From Okeania sp. SIO1I7 (GTDB taxonomy: Bacteria; Cyanobacteriota; Cyanobacteriia; Cyanobacteriales; Microcoleaceae), in contig JAAHGF010000003.1 of the NCBI GenBank assembly GCA_010672585.1, forward strand, positions 634,780 to 675,160: DNA of 40,381 nt, read 5' to 3'. Shown here in pieces: positions 1 through 7,341 of this stretch (the stretch's first letter is position 1; every line of letters starts with the position of its first letter). Under the pieces are notes generated by a model. It worked only from the letters and a program-made list of their open reading frames with translations, was not told the DNA's origin and made no database searches. A program made the translations under genes and the position numbers.

Positions 1-270
1 CCAGAACAAAAAGAACAGTTTGCTCCGATTTGCCCAGATTTTGTAGTGGAATTAATGTCACCCTCAGATAGTCTGAAAACTCTCCAAGCAAAAATGACAG
101 AATATATGGAAGAACCGGGAGTAAAACTGGGTTGGTTAATGGATAGAAAACAACAGAAAGTTTATATTTATCGCCTAGGAATGACTACTGAATGTTTAGA
201 AAATCCTGACAGTGTGAGTGGAGAATCAGTATTGCCTGGATTTGTTTTAAATATGAGCAAAATTTGGTAA
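1..270 (+). CDS. Uma2-family (DUF820) nuclease-fold protein, 3' part only
   Basis: This is the C-terminal part of a Uma2-family protein; the 5' end lies before the window and the frame is open from base 1. The Uma2 family has a PD-(D/E)XK nuclease fold, is strongly expanded in cyanobacteria, and its role is unsettled. The visible part includes the DFVVELMSPSD strand that carries the family's acidic residue, the GVKLGWLMD segment and the YIYRLG strand. It matches the C-terminal 90 codons of the next gene with a single base change (T at 176 against C at 779, giving Leu for Pro). It ends 18 bp before the next start, so the two copies are a head-to-tail tandem pair. Full length is expected to be 194 residues. 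Confidence 0.85.
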   Translation, partial: PEQKEQFAPICPDFVVELMSPSDSLKTLQAKMTEYMEEPGVKLGWLMDRKQQKVYIYRLGMTTECLENPDSVSGESVLPGFVLNMSKIW

Positions 271-288
271 ATGGGAGGGAAATAAATT

Positions 289-873
289 ATGTTTGAGGAC
301 CAGATTATTTTGCAAATGCCTCCAAATTTACAAATGACAGATGAACAATTTTTTGAATTCTGTCAAATTAATCGAGATTTACGCATAGAAACTAATAAAT
401 TTGGAGAGTTATTAATTATGTCTCCTACTGGTGATGAAACAGGAAATAGAGATGGCAGAATTATTCAACAGTTAATGAATTGGTCAGATGAAGATGGTAC
501 TGGTTTAGCTTTTAGTTCTAGTACCGGATTTACTCTTTCTACAGGGGCAAAAAAATCTCCAGATGCTTCCTGGATAACATTAGAAAGATGGAATAGTTTA
601 TCTCCAGAACAAAAAGAACAGTTTGCTCCGATTTGCCCAGATTTTGTAGTGGAATTAATGTCACCCTCAGATAGTCTGAAAACTCTCCAAGCAAAAATGA
701 CAGAATATATGGAAGAACCGGGAGTAAAACTGGGTTGGTTAATGGATAGAAAACAACAGAAAGTTTATATTTATCGCCCAGGAATGACTACTGAATGTTT
801 AGAAAATCCTGACAGTGTGAGTGGAGAATCAGTATTGCCTGGATTTGTTTTAAATATGAGCAAAATTTGGTAA
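289..873 (+). CDS. Uma2-family (DUF820) restriction endonuclease-like protein
   Basis: This 194-residue protein has the usual length and layout of the Uma2 family: an N-terminal helix with MTDEQFFEFCQIN, a GELLIMSPTG strand, the SPDASWI segment with the first acidic residue of the PD-(D/E)XK-type centre, DFVVELMSPSD with the second acidic site, then GVKLGWLMD and the YIYRPG strand. The start is the ATG at 289, with a strong GGGAGG ribosome site about ten bases upstream. The family is usually listed as a putative endonuclease, but neither its target nor its biological role is known. The gene is one unit of a tandem duplication with the partial copy at 1-270. There is no sign of decay. Confidence 0.88.
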   Translation: MFEDQIILQMPPNLQMTDEQFFEFCQINRDLRIETNKFGELLIMSPTGDETGNRDGRIIQQLMNWSDEDGTGLAFSSSTGFTLSTGAKKSPDASWITLERWNSLSPEQKEQFAPICPDFVVELMSPSDSLKTLQAKMTEYMEEPGVKLGWLMDRKQQKVYIYRPGMTTECLENPDSVSGESVLPGFVLNMSKIW

Positions 874-907
874 AATAATATTTTGTAAGTAAAATATTGG
901 TCAAAAA

Positions 908-1888
908 ATGGATATTAAACAAGGTTTTATCGGTACAGTTGGCAACACTCCATTAATTAGATTAAATAGCTTCAGTGAGGAAACTGGATGTGAAATTTTA
1001 GGCAAAGCAGAATTTCTGAATCCAGGGGGTTCGGTGAAGGACCGAGCTGCTCTTTATATTATTAAAGATGCAGAAGAAAAAGGTTTACTGAAATCTGGTG
1101 GAACAGTTGTGGAAGGAACTGCTGGTAATACAGGAATTGGTTTGGCACATATTTGTAATGCTAAAGGTTATAAGTGTTTGATTATTATTCCTGAAACTCA
1201 ATCTATTGAAAAAATGGATGCTTTGAGAACTTTAGGCGCAGAGGTTCGCCCTGTTCCTGCGGTTCCTTATAAAGACCCGAATAATTATGTAAAAATGTCA
1301 GGTAGATTAGCTTCGGAAATGGAAAATGCTATCTGGGCAAATCAGTTTGATAATTTGGCAAATAGAATCGCTCATTATGAAACAACTGGACCGGAAATTT
1401 GGGAACAAACAGATGGAAAAGTAGATGCTTGGGTAGCTGCTACTGGTACTGGTGGAACTTTTGCTGGTGTTTCATTATTTTTAAAAGAAAAAAATCCCCA
1501 AGTTAAAACTGTTGTAGCTGACCCCATGGGAAGTGGGATTTATAGTTATGTGAAAACTGGGGAAATTTCTACAGAGGGTAATTCTATTACTGAGGGAATA
1601 GGTAATAGTCGGATTACGAAAAATATGGAAAATGTTCCTATTTATGATGCAATTAGGGTTGATGATAAAGAGGCGGTTAGAGTAGTTTATCAACTATTAA
1701 GAAAAGACGGTTTATTTATGGGTGGTTCTGTAGGAATTAATGTTGGTGCAGCAGTTGCTTTAGCAAAAGAAATGGGTCCCGGTCATACTATTGTGACTGT
1801 ATTATGTGATAGTGGCGCTCGTTATCAATCAAAATTGTTTAATAGTGAGTGGTTAGCTGCTAAAAATTTATTGCCGGATGAAGGATAA
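908..1888 (+). CDS. cysK: Cysteine synthase A (O-acetylserine sulfhydrylase)
   Basis: This PLP-dependent enzyme makes cysteine from O-acetylserine and sulfide in the cytoplasm. The 326-residue product has VGNTPLIRL near the N-terminus, the PLP-lysine motif GGSVKDR with Lys44, the substrate loop EGTAGNTG at about 75, and the phosphate-binding glycine loop ATGTGGT at about 182. It resembles the cyanobacterial CysK type exemplified, from memory, by Synechocystis slr1842, which also begins MDIK and has the NSITEGIGNSR and GGSVGIN blocks. The start is the ATG at 908. It follows the Uma2 gene by 34 bp on the same strand and could be read through from it, but no functional link is evident. The gene looks intact. 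Confidence 0.95.
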   Translation: MDIKQGFIGTVGNTPLIRLNSFSEETGCEILGKAEFLNPGGSVKDRAALYIIKDAEEKGLLKSGGTVVEGTAGNTGIGLAHICNAKGYKCLIIIPETQSIEKMDALRTLGAEVRPVPAVPYKDPNNYVKMSGRLASEMENAIWANQFDNLANRIAHYETTGPEIWEQTDGKVDAWVAATGTGGTFAGVSLFLKEKNPQVKTVVADPMGSGIYSYVKTGEISTEGNSITEGIGNSRITKNMENVPIYDAIRVDDKEAVRVVYQLLRKDGLFMGGSVGINVGAAVALAKEMGPGHTIVTVLCDSGARYQSKLFNSEWLAAKNLLPDEG

Positions 1889-1924
1889 TACTATTTCTCA
1901 AAAACTTTTCTATATTTTTGAATA

Positions 1925-1974
1925 GTAGGGGAGTGGGGGGAGTGGGGGAGTAGAGGAGTGGGGGAGTAGGGGAG
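1925..1974 (+). repeat. G-rich octamer-like tandem tract
   Basis: About six degenerate units of the type AGTGGGGG/AGTAGGGG lie between cysK and the ferredoxin-like gene. Five runs of four to six guanines on the plus strand could form a G-quadruplex. Related ggggag motifs occur at 16995-17015 and in the 53-bp satellite at the end of the window. Confidence 0.8.
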
Positions 1975-2105
1975 AATTAAACATAAGAATAGTTAACATT
2001 AACTTACCTCAAAGTAGTAAAAAGATGATTCGACATAAGTTAATTCCCTAATAACTGAAGTTCTAATGAAGTATAGTATTATTTTTGGAAGTTGGTATAA
2101 CAGGG
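1975..2105. repeat. Diverged dispersed repeat, related to 17012-17155
   Basis: The sequence after the G-rich tract starts with AAACATAAGAATAGTTAAC and ends near TTGGTATAA. The same order of words (aaacataagaata.ttaaca, taat.actgaagt, ttggtataa) is seen at about 17012-17155, also after a ggga-rich stretch. I read this as two old copies of one element of about 130 bp. The alignment is by eye. Confidence 0.4.
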
Positions 2106-2112
2106 AGAAATT

Positions 2113-2379
2113 ATGGTGAAAAATAGTCAAGTTGAGAGACGTTTATTAGTCTGTCAAAATCGTACTTGTCGGAAACAAGGTTCGGCAAAAGTATTAGCTG
2201 CTTTTGAGTCGTCTGAAGTTTCTAATATTCAAGTAGAAAAAAGTGGATGTTTGGGTCAATGTGGCAATGGTCCAATGGTTTTAGTTTTGCCAGAGGAAGT
2301 TTGGTATAGTCGTGTTTTTCCTCAACAGATTTCAACAATTTTAGAGGAAAATTTTCTCGGTAGAATAACTGTGAAATGA
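2113..2379 (+). CDS. Thioredoxin-like [2Fe-2S] ferredoxin-domain protein
   Basis: This 88-residue protein matches the thioredoxin-like [2Fe-2S] ferredoxin family seen as small stand-alone proteins in cyanobacteria and as a domain in complex I subunit E. Four cysteines have the right spacing: LLVCQNRTC (C-x4-C) near the N-terminus and SGCLGQCGNGP (C-x3-C) about 40 residues later. The following strand, MVLVLPEEVWYSRV, is also typical. It is probably a cytoplasmic electron carrier or redox sensor; the partner is unknown. The start is the ATG at 2113, preceded by GGGAG. It is alone on its strand between cysK and the DUF262 gene. Confidence 0.85.
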   Translation: MVKNSQVERRLLVCQNRTCRKQGSAKVLAAFESSEVSNIQVEKSGCLGQCGNGPMVLVLPEEVWYSRVFPQQISTILEENFLGRITVK

Positions 2380-2460
2380 ATCTTTGATGATGAATTTTAT
2401 TGTCTGAAGGGGTAGTTGAATATCTCAGACAAATCAGTCGAATAAGGAGAAGTTTTTAAA

Positions 2461-5058
2461 TTGAGCAATTTATTTTTACAATCGGAAGATTTTGAACGTA
2501 TATTCAAAGACCATCTGAAAATAGAGACTTATTCAAAATCAATAGAAAGTCTATTTAGCGATCGCCTTTTAAGGCGTATTGATTATAAACCTTACTACCA
2601 AAGAAATTATGTTTGGGATGATGACAAAGCTTCTTATTTTATTGAAAGTATCCTTTTAGGAACAGAAATCCCTCCTTTAATATTCTTTAATAATGCAGAT
2701 AAGATAGAAGTTATTGATGGAAGACAAAGATTTGAAACAATCCAGAGATTTAAGGATAATAAACTTCAATTAACTAAAAAAGGCTTATTTGCTTTAAAAC
2801 AACTCTCCAAAAGTACATACAACTACCTTTTTGAAAATGATGAAACTACTAGCATAATAGATTTGTTTTTAGAGGCAAAAATTAGAATTGTTGAATTTGA
2901 AATTGTTAATGAACCAAAGTTAGACTCTGTATTAGAAGATAAAATAAAAAAAGAAATATTTGCTAGATATAATTCTGGCATAACACCTTTAAAAACACCA
3001 GAAATTGATAATGCTGTTTATAATACAGATCCAATTTATCAGTATTTTAAAACTCTTTTGAAGCAAGACCCAGATTTTGAAAAATTAATGTATGATTTGT
3101 TCTTTAAGCCAAGTAGGAATAGCACTAAAGAGAGAGATAGAGGAAAAATTTTACAATTTATTAGAAGAAATTTAGTCTTAAAAATGTTTCCGATTAGGTA
3201 CTATTCTTCGGGTACTTCTAGGACGGAAACTTTAGGAAAATTATTTGAATATTTATCACATCAAAATCCTGAACCAGAAACACTCTGTCAGTCATTTATT
3301 GAGAAAGTTAAAATTGTAGAATCATTCAAGCAAATCTTCATAGAACTAAAATTAAACCATAATAAGTTAGTTTTTGAATGTTTATTATGGAGTCTACTAA
3401 TCTTAGAAAATGAAAATGTGGATTTATCAAGACTAAAACAGAAGGAGTTGCTACAAGAAATCAGTAAAAAAATATCAAATGATTTCCAAAAATATTCTGA
3501 AGAACAGACAATATTTTATAAGCAAATACAGGAGAGATATACTTTTACAGCAAAACTGTTTGAAGAAGAGTTTAAAATTAATTTAAAAGTCTATTATGAA
3601 GGAAGTGATGAAAAAAGAAAAGAACTAATTAAACTTCGCCAAACAGAGGATGAAGATACTGTTACTAAACTTGGTGAACTTGAATCTTTAAGAGTAACTA
3701 AGCCAGATCCATCGCGAAATTCAATAGATGATATAGCACGAGTGATGGAACGTAAGAAATTTTTAGTTAGACCTTCTTATCAGAGATCGGAAGTAATTAA
3801 TTTGTCTAAGGCATCCGCTATTATAGAAAGTATCTTACTAGGTATTAATTTACCACCTATTTTTATTTTTAAACGCTCAGATGGAATTTCAGAAGTCATT
3901 GATGGTCAGCAAAGACTTTTAACAATATTAGGATACCTAGGAAAAGAATATGTTGATGAAGAAAATAAAAAATGTAGCACAAAAAATTCAAACTTTGCCC
4001 TGAAAAATTTACGAATTCTTAAGGACTTAAGACATAAAAGATTTCAGGATTTAGAACCTGCATTACAAGACAAAATATTAGATTTTGAATTATTTGTTGT
4101 TGAGATAGAAGCAGGTCTAAACCCAGAATTTAATCCAGTAGACTTATTTGTTAGATTAAATAATAAGCCTTATCCTATTAAAGAAAATTCCTTTGAAATG
4201 TGGAACTCTTGGGCTGAAGGCGAAGTAATTACAAAAATCAAAAATAATGTTAGTAAACATCGAGAATGGTTTCATCTAAGATTAGCCAAAGATCGTGACC
4301 GGATGGAGAATGAGGAATTATATACATCTTTAGTATATTTTGAGTTTAAACAGCTGAAAGAACAAAACATAGAAAAAATTCTCAAAGTATATAAACAAAA
4401 TAATAGGATTAATGCCAGACTAGCGTCAATAAAAGATATTAGTTCGGTATTGACAAACGTTTCTGAACATCCGGAAGATAAGAAACAATTTATGGATAGC
4501 ATTACAAAGGTGGAAAAATTTATCTCAAAAGTAAAATGTGTCTTGCTTGATGAAGATAAAGATAAAGACCAGCTAGGTGCATATTTGAAAAATGAATTAG
4601 ATTCTCTCTATAAAACTCGTCAGGAAAGTCGTAATTTTAGAAGAACTAAACAATATTTTTATATACTCTGGTATGTACTAAGTCCTCTGAATGATGAAAT
4701 GGTAAGATATCATCGACAGGTCATTAAAAAGGAACTCAAAGATTTATTCTATAGAATGAAAAATAGTGAAGATAGTAACTATGATGAAAATCAATTTAAA
4801 AAAGAGATAGAAGAATTTCAAAATAAGTACAAACAAGATAAAAGAAAGCTCAAATTATCTGATTCGGATAAGGAAATGTTAATCAAACAACAAGGAAATA
4901 GATGTCCTATATCTGGAGACCCTCTATTTATAGGAGATGAAATAGAAGTAGATCATAAAAAACCATTAGCTATAGGAGGTTTAGATTCTATTGATAACTT
5001 ACAAATTACTCATAAAAATGCGAATAGAAGAAAAGGTATAAAATATAAGAATGATTAA
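2461..5058 (+). CDS. Double DUF262 (GmrS-like) plus HNH endonuclease protein
   Basis: This 865-residue protein starts at TTG 2461, supported by an AAGGAGA site about ten bases upstream. It holds two DUF262 (ParB/GmrSD-type nucleotide-using) modules. The first has YQRNYVW at 46-52, ESILLG and VIDGRQR at 84-90. The second has RPSYQR at 437-442, ESILLG again and VIDGQQR at 479-485. A C-terminal HNH nuclease follows: Cys815, VDHKKPL with Asp831-His832, Asn846 and His851-Asn855. DUF262 proteins such as GmrSD and SspE are modification-dependent restriction factors in which DGQQR drives nucleotide hydrolysis. Having two modules and an HNH in one chain is less usual. No methyltransferase or phosphorothioation genes adjoin it, which suits a stand-alone modification-sensing nuclease, but that role is inference. 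The gene appears intact. Confidence 0.85.
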   Translation: MSNLFLQSEDFERIFKDHLKIETYSKSIESLFSDRLLRRIDYKPYYQRNYVWDDDKASYFIESILLGTEIPPLIFFNNADKIEVIDGRQRFETIQRFKDNKLQLTKKGLFALKQLSKSTYNYLFENDETTSIIDLFLEAKIRIVEFEIVNEPKLDSVLEDKIKKEIFARYNSGITPLKTPEIDNAVYNTDPIYQYFKTLLKQDPDFEKLMYDLFFKPSRNSTKERDRGKILQFIRRNLVLKMFPIRYYSSGTSRTETLGKLFEYLSHQNPEPETLCQSFIEKVKIVESFKQIFIELKLNHNKLVFECLLWSLLILENENVDLSRLKQKELLQEISKKISNDFQKYSEEQTIFYKQIQERYTFTAKLFEEEFKINLKVYYEGSDEKRKELIKLRQTEDEDTVTKLGELESLRVTKPDPSRNSIDDIARVMERKKFLVRPSYQRSEVINLSKASAIIESILLGINLPPIFIFKRSDGISEVIDGQQRLLTILGYLGKEYVDEENKKCSTKNSNFALKNLRILKDLRHKRFQDLEPALQDKILDFELFVVEIEAGLNPEFNPVDLFVRLNNKPYPIKENSFEMWNSWAEGEVITKIKNNVSKHREWFHLRLAKDRDRMENEELYTSLVYFEFKQLKEQNIEKILKVYKQNNRINARLASIKDISSVLTNVSEHPEDKKQFMDSITKVEKFISKVKCVLLDEDKDKDQLGAYLKNELDSLYKTRQESRNFRRTKQYFYILWYVLSPLNDEMVRYHRQVIKKELKDLFYRMKNSEDSNYDENQFKKEIEEFQNKYKQDKRKLKLSDSDKEMLIKQQGNRCPISGDPLFIGDEIEVDHKKPLAIGGLDSIDNLQITHKNANRRKGIKYKND

Positions 5059-5112
5059 TTAATTGTAGTGGTTAATTATTTTCTATAACTTAAGATTCAA
5101 AGAAATTATAAA

Positions 5113-5294
5113 GTAAGCATTCAGCCGTCAGCCATCAGCTATCAGCTATTGCTTTTAATTTAGGATAAAAGCTTTATTAATTGTCTTACTAAAAAAGTTG
5201 GCTTATTTGCCCTTAAAGTCTATTTAAATTTAAACAATTTCTATATGAGAGAGCTTTCTTGCTGATAGCTGACAGCTAATAGCTGAATGCTTAC
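5113..5294. mobile_element. MITE family A, copy 1 (182 bp)
   Basis: This non-coding element begins GTAAGCATTCAGC and ends GCTGAATGCTTAC. The outer 34 bases of the two ends are inverted repeats with 29 matches. Perfect 8-bp direct repeats ATTATAAA flank it at 5105-5112 and 5295-5302. The core reads TTTAGGATAAAAGCTTTATT, then AATTGTCTTACTA, and is shared with copies at 11890-12087 and 37814-38020. No transposase is present, so mobilisation must be in trans. Confidence 0.88.
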
Positions 5295-5435
5295 ATTATA
5301 AATTGGTATAGCGCAAAAGCGGAAACCTAAATAGGATGTAGAAATTCTTATTTAATAACTAAAGATTTGACTGATATTGAAACTTTATTTTTCAAGTTGG
5401 TTCAAGAAAACCTCCTACCTAAATAAATCTGTTCC

Positions 5436-5492
5436 CTCAACTAGAATCTCATAGAATCTCAATAGTTGAGTTTGTTCATACTTTGTTATAAT
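5436..5492 (+). promoter_or_regulatory. Candidate gor promoter with inverted repeat
   Basis: TATAAT at 5487-5492 lies about 45 bases before the gor start, and TTGAGT at 5466-5471 is a possible -35 with a short 15-base spacer. An 8-bp inverted repeat CTCAACTA (5436-5443) / TAGTTGAG (5463-5470) overlaps the -35 and encloses a direct repeat AGAATCTCAT/AGAATCTCAA. It could be an operator, but no regulator can be named. The rest of 5295-5435 shows nothing I recognise. Confidence 0.35.
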
Positions 5493-5537
5493 TTACTCAA
5501 CAAAATAATTAAAATATCAATCAAAGGATATCAAATT

Positions 5538-6881
5538 ATGGCATACGATTACGATCTATTTGTGATAGGTGCAGGATCGGGTGGGTTAGCATCTTCAAAA
5601 AGGGCAGCATCTTATGGAGCAAAAGTAGCGATCGCTGAAAATGACCTAGTAGGAGGTACTTGCGTCATTAGAGGATGTGTCCCAAAAAAACTGATGGTTT
5701 ATGGTTCTAGATTTTCCCACTTGTATCAAGATGCAGTAGGTTATGGTTGGAGTCAAGTAGAACCTAGTTTTGATTGGCATAAATTAATAGATGCTGTAAA
5801 TACAGAAGTTCTACGTTTGAATAAACTACACATCAGTTTCCTGGAAAAAGCAGGAGTGGAACTAATAGAAGGATATGCCAAATTTATCGACCCCCATACT
5901 GTAGAAGTAGGCGATCGTAAAGTTACAGCGGACAAAATCTTAATTGCTGTCGGTGGGAAAGCAGAAAAAATCAATATTCCTGGAATTGAACATAGTATTA
6001 CTTCCCGTGAAATGTTCCACCTCAAGGAACAACCAAAAAGAATGGCAGTTTGGGGAGGTGGTTATATCGGTGTGGAATTTGCCGGAATTTTAAATGGTGT
6101 CGGTACTGAAGTTACTCAAATTATTCGTCGGGATTTAATTTTGCGAGGGTTTGACGAAGACATCCGCAGCAATATTCAAGAAGGAATGACAAAACATGGA
6201 GTAGACTTCCGCATCAATACAAATGTAGAAAAAATTGAGAAAGTCGAAGAAGGGTTAAAAGTTCACTTAACTGGAGAAAATACTGAACCTCTAATTGTCG
6301 ATACATTCCTCTGTGCAACTGGTCGCAAACCAAACTTAGAAGGTTTGAATTTAGAAAATGCTGGAGTAGAAACAGTCAGAGGTGCAATTGCTGTTAGTGA
6401 TAACTGTCGTACTACTCAACCAAATATTTATGCAGTGGGAGACTGTATAGATAAAGCAAATTTAACTCCTGTTGCTATTGCTCAAGGTCGTGCTTTTGCT
6501 GATACAGAATTTGGTAATATTCCTAGATCAATTTCTCTAGAAAATATTCCTACAGCAGTTTTCTCAGAACCAGAAGGTTCCACTGTCGGTTTAACAGAAG
6601 CAGAAGCTAAAGAAAAATTTGGTGATTCTATCAAATGTTACCGCGCCAAGTTTCGCCCAATGTTCCACAGTTTCACGGGTGCAGATGAGAAAGTAATGGT
6701 GAAATTAGTGGTTGAGGGTAATACTGACCGCGTTTTAGGAGTACACATGGTGGGTAAAGATGCAGGTGAAATTATCCAAGGAATGGCGATCGCTGTTAAT
6801 ATGGGTGCAACTAAAGCAGACTTTGACCGCACTATTGGTATTCACCCTTCCACTTCAGAAGAGTTAGTAACTTTACGTTGA
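5538..6881 (+). CDS. gor: Glutathione reductase (NADPH), cyanobacterial type
   Basis: This flavoenzyme reduces glutathione disulfide with NADPH in the cytoplasm. The 447-residue product has the FAD-binding GAGSGG at 11-16, the redox-active disulfide GGTCVIRGCVPKK with Cys42 and Cys47, the NADPH-site GGGYIGVEFAG, and a second FAD motif YAVGDC. The C-terminal HPSTSEEL holds the active-site histidine. I chose ATG 5538 because AAAGGA lies about ten bases upstream and the protein then begins MAYDYDLFVIG, as flavin reductases do. An in-frame upstream start at 5466 would add 24 residues of no family character and would overlap the predicted promoter. The gene looks intact and monocistronic. Confidence 0.95.
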   Translation: MAYDYDLFVIGAGSGGLASSKRAASYGAKVAIAENDLVGGTCVIRGCVPKKLMVYGSRFSHLYQDAVGYGWSQVEPSFDWHKLIDAVNTEVLRLNKLHISFLEKAGVELIEGYAKFIDPHTVEVGDRKVTADKILIAVGGKAEKINIPGIEHSITSREMFHLKEQPKRMAVWGGGYIGVEFAGILNGVGTEVTQIIRRDLILRGFDEDIRSNIQEGMTKHGVDFRINTNVEKIEKVEEGLKVHLTGENTEPLIVDTFLCATGRKPNLEGLNLENAGVETVRGAIAVSDNCRTTQPNIYAVGDCIDKANLTPVAIAQGRAFADTEFGNIPRSISLENIPTAVFSEPEGSTVGLTEAEAKEKFGDSIKCYRAKFRPMFHSFTGADEKVMVKLVVEGNTDRVLGVHMVGKDAGEIIQGMAIAVNMGATKADFDRTIGIHPSTSEELVTLR

Positions 6882-6904
6882 AGAAAGTATTAGGTGTTAG
6901 GTTG

Positions 6905-7016
6905 TAGTAGCGCGTCAAGCTGAAAATGATGTATTAATTTTTTTTAGTATAACTCTTGCTATGAGAAGGTTTGGAGAATTTTCCTCAAACACTATTTCAA
7001 GCTTGACGTGCTACTA
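6905..7016. mobile_element. Small inverted-repeat element (112 bp), IS630/Tc1-like ends
   Basis: The left end TAGTAGCGCGTCAAGCT and the right end AGCTTGACGTGCTACTA are inverted repeats with one mismatch in 17, extending inward to GAAA/TTTC. Both ends carry TA, which fits a TA target duplication as made by IS630/mariner-type enzymes. It has no coding capacity. It lies in the gor 3' flank and, if transcribed, would fold into a long hairpin. Confidence 0.65.
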
Positions 7017-7056
7017 GCAGTAGCTGATAACTGATAACTGAAATGACCAAAACCCT

Positions 7057-7084
7057 GTAGGGGCGAATGGCCATTCGCCCCTAC
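7057..7084. repeat. Perfect 28-bp palindrome (dispersed)
   Basis: The sequence GTAGGGGCGAATGG is followed at once by its exact reverse complement. Palindromes with the same gtaggg...ccctac frame but other centres occur at 26060-26088, 29174-29201 and 29423-29450, so this is a dispersed hairpin family and not a gene-specific terminator. Confidence 0.8.
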
Positions 7085-7123
7085 TGCGGTCTACCGAAAT
7101 GTCCGCGCTAGTAATGGCAACTA

Positions 7124-7271
7124 CTATATGGAGCGATCGCTATTTTCTCTCGTTTTTCTCTCGTTTAATGCAGGTAAGTTATTAACTATTTTGATTGTTT
7201 CTAAACTGACTCTGACTATCGTTTTTACTAGGTTTACTATATAACGGGAATCTTCTGACCAGTTGTTGGGG
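7124..7271 (-). pseudogene. Type ISP restriction-modification gene, severed 3' tail
   Basis: Read on the minus strand from 7271, this stretch encodes PNNWSEDSRYIVNLVKTIV and continues to VNNLPALNERK before a TAG at 7124-7126. That is the usual C-terminus of type ISP restriction-modification proteins. The frame continues exactly from 8559-8561 if the TnpB element at 7272-8558 is removed: GIVND then PNNW. It is therefore the displaced 3' end of the gene whose bulk lies at 8672-11008. It has no start of its own. Confidence 0.85.
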
Positions 7272-7341
7272 CTAGTAACTGTTGGCTATAATCTGGTATA
7301 ATCTATGATAATCTATGATAATCTCCCAATTGTCTATATCT

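Larger units (their letters stand above)
1..873 (+). repeat. Head-to-tail duplication of a Uma2 gene (603-bp unit)
   Basis: Bases 1-270 and 604-873 are identical except at one position (176/779). The offset of 603 bp equals one gene (585 bp) plus the 18-bp spacer, so the duplicated unit is one gene with its ribosome site. The remainder of the left copy should lie just upstream of the window. Confidence 0.9.

Noticed and set aside
5466-5537. Longer gor start at 5466
   Set aside because: It overlaps the likely promoter, has no ribosome site and adds 24 residues not seen in the family.
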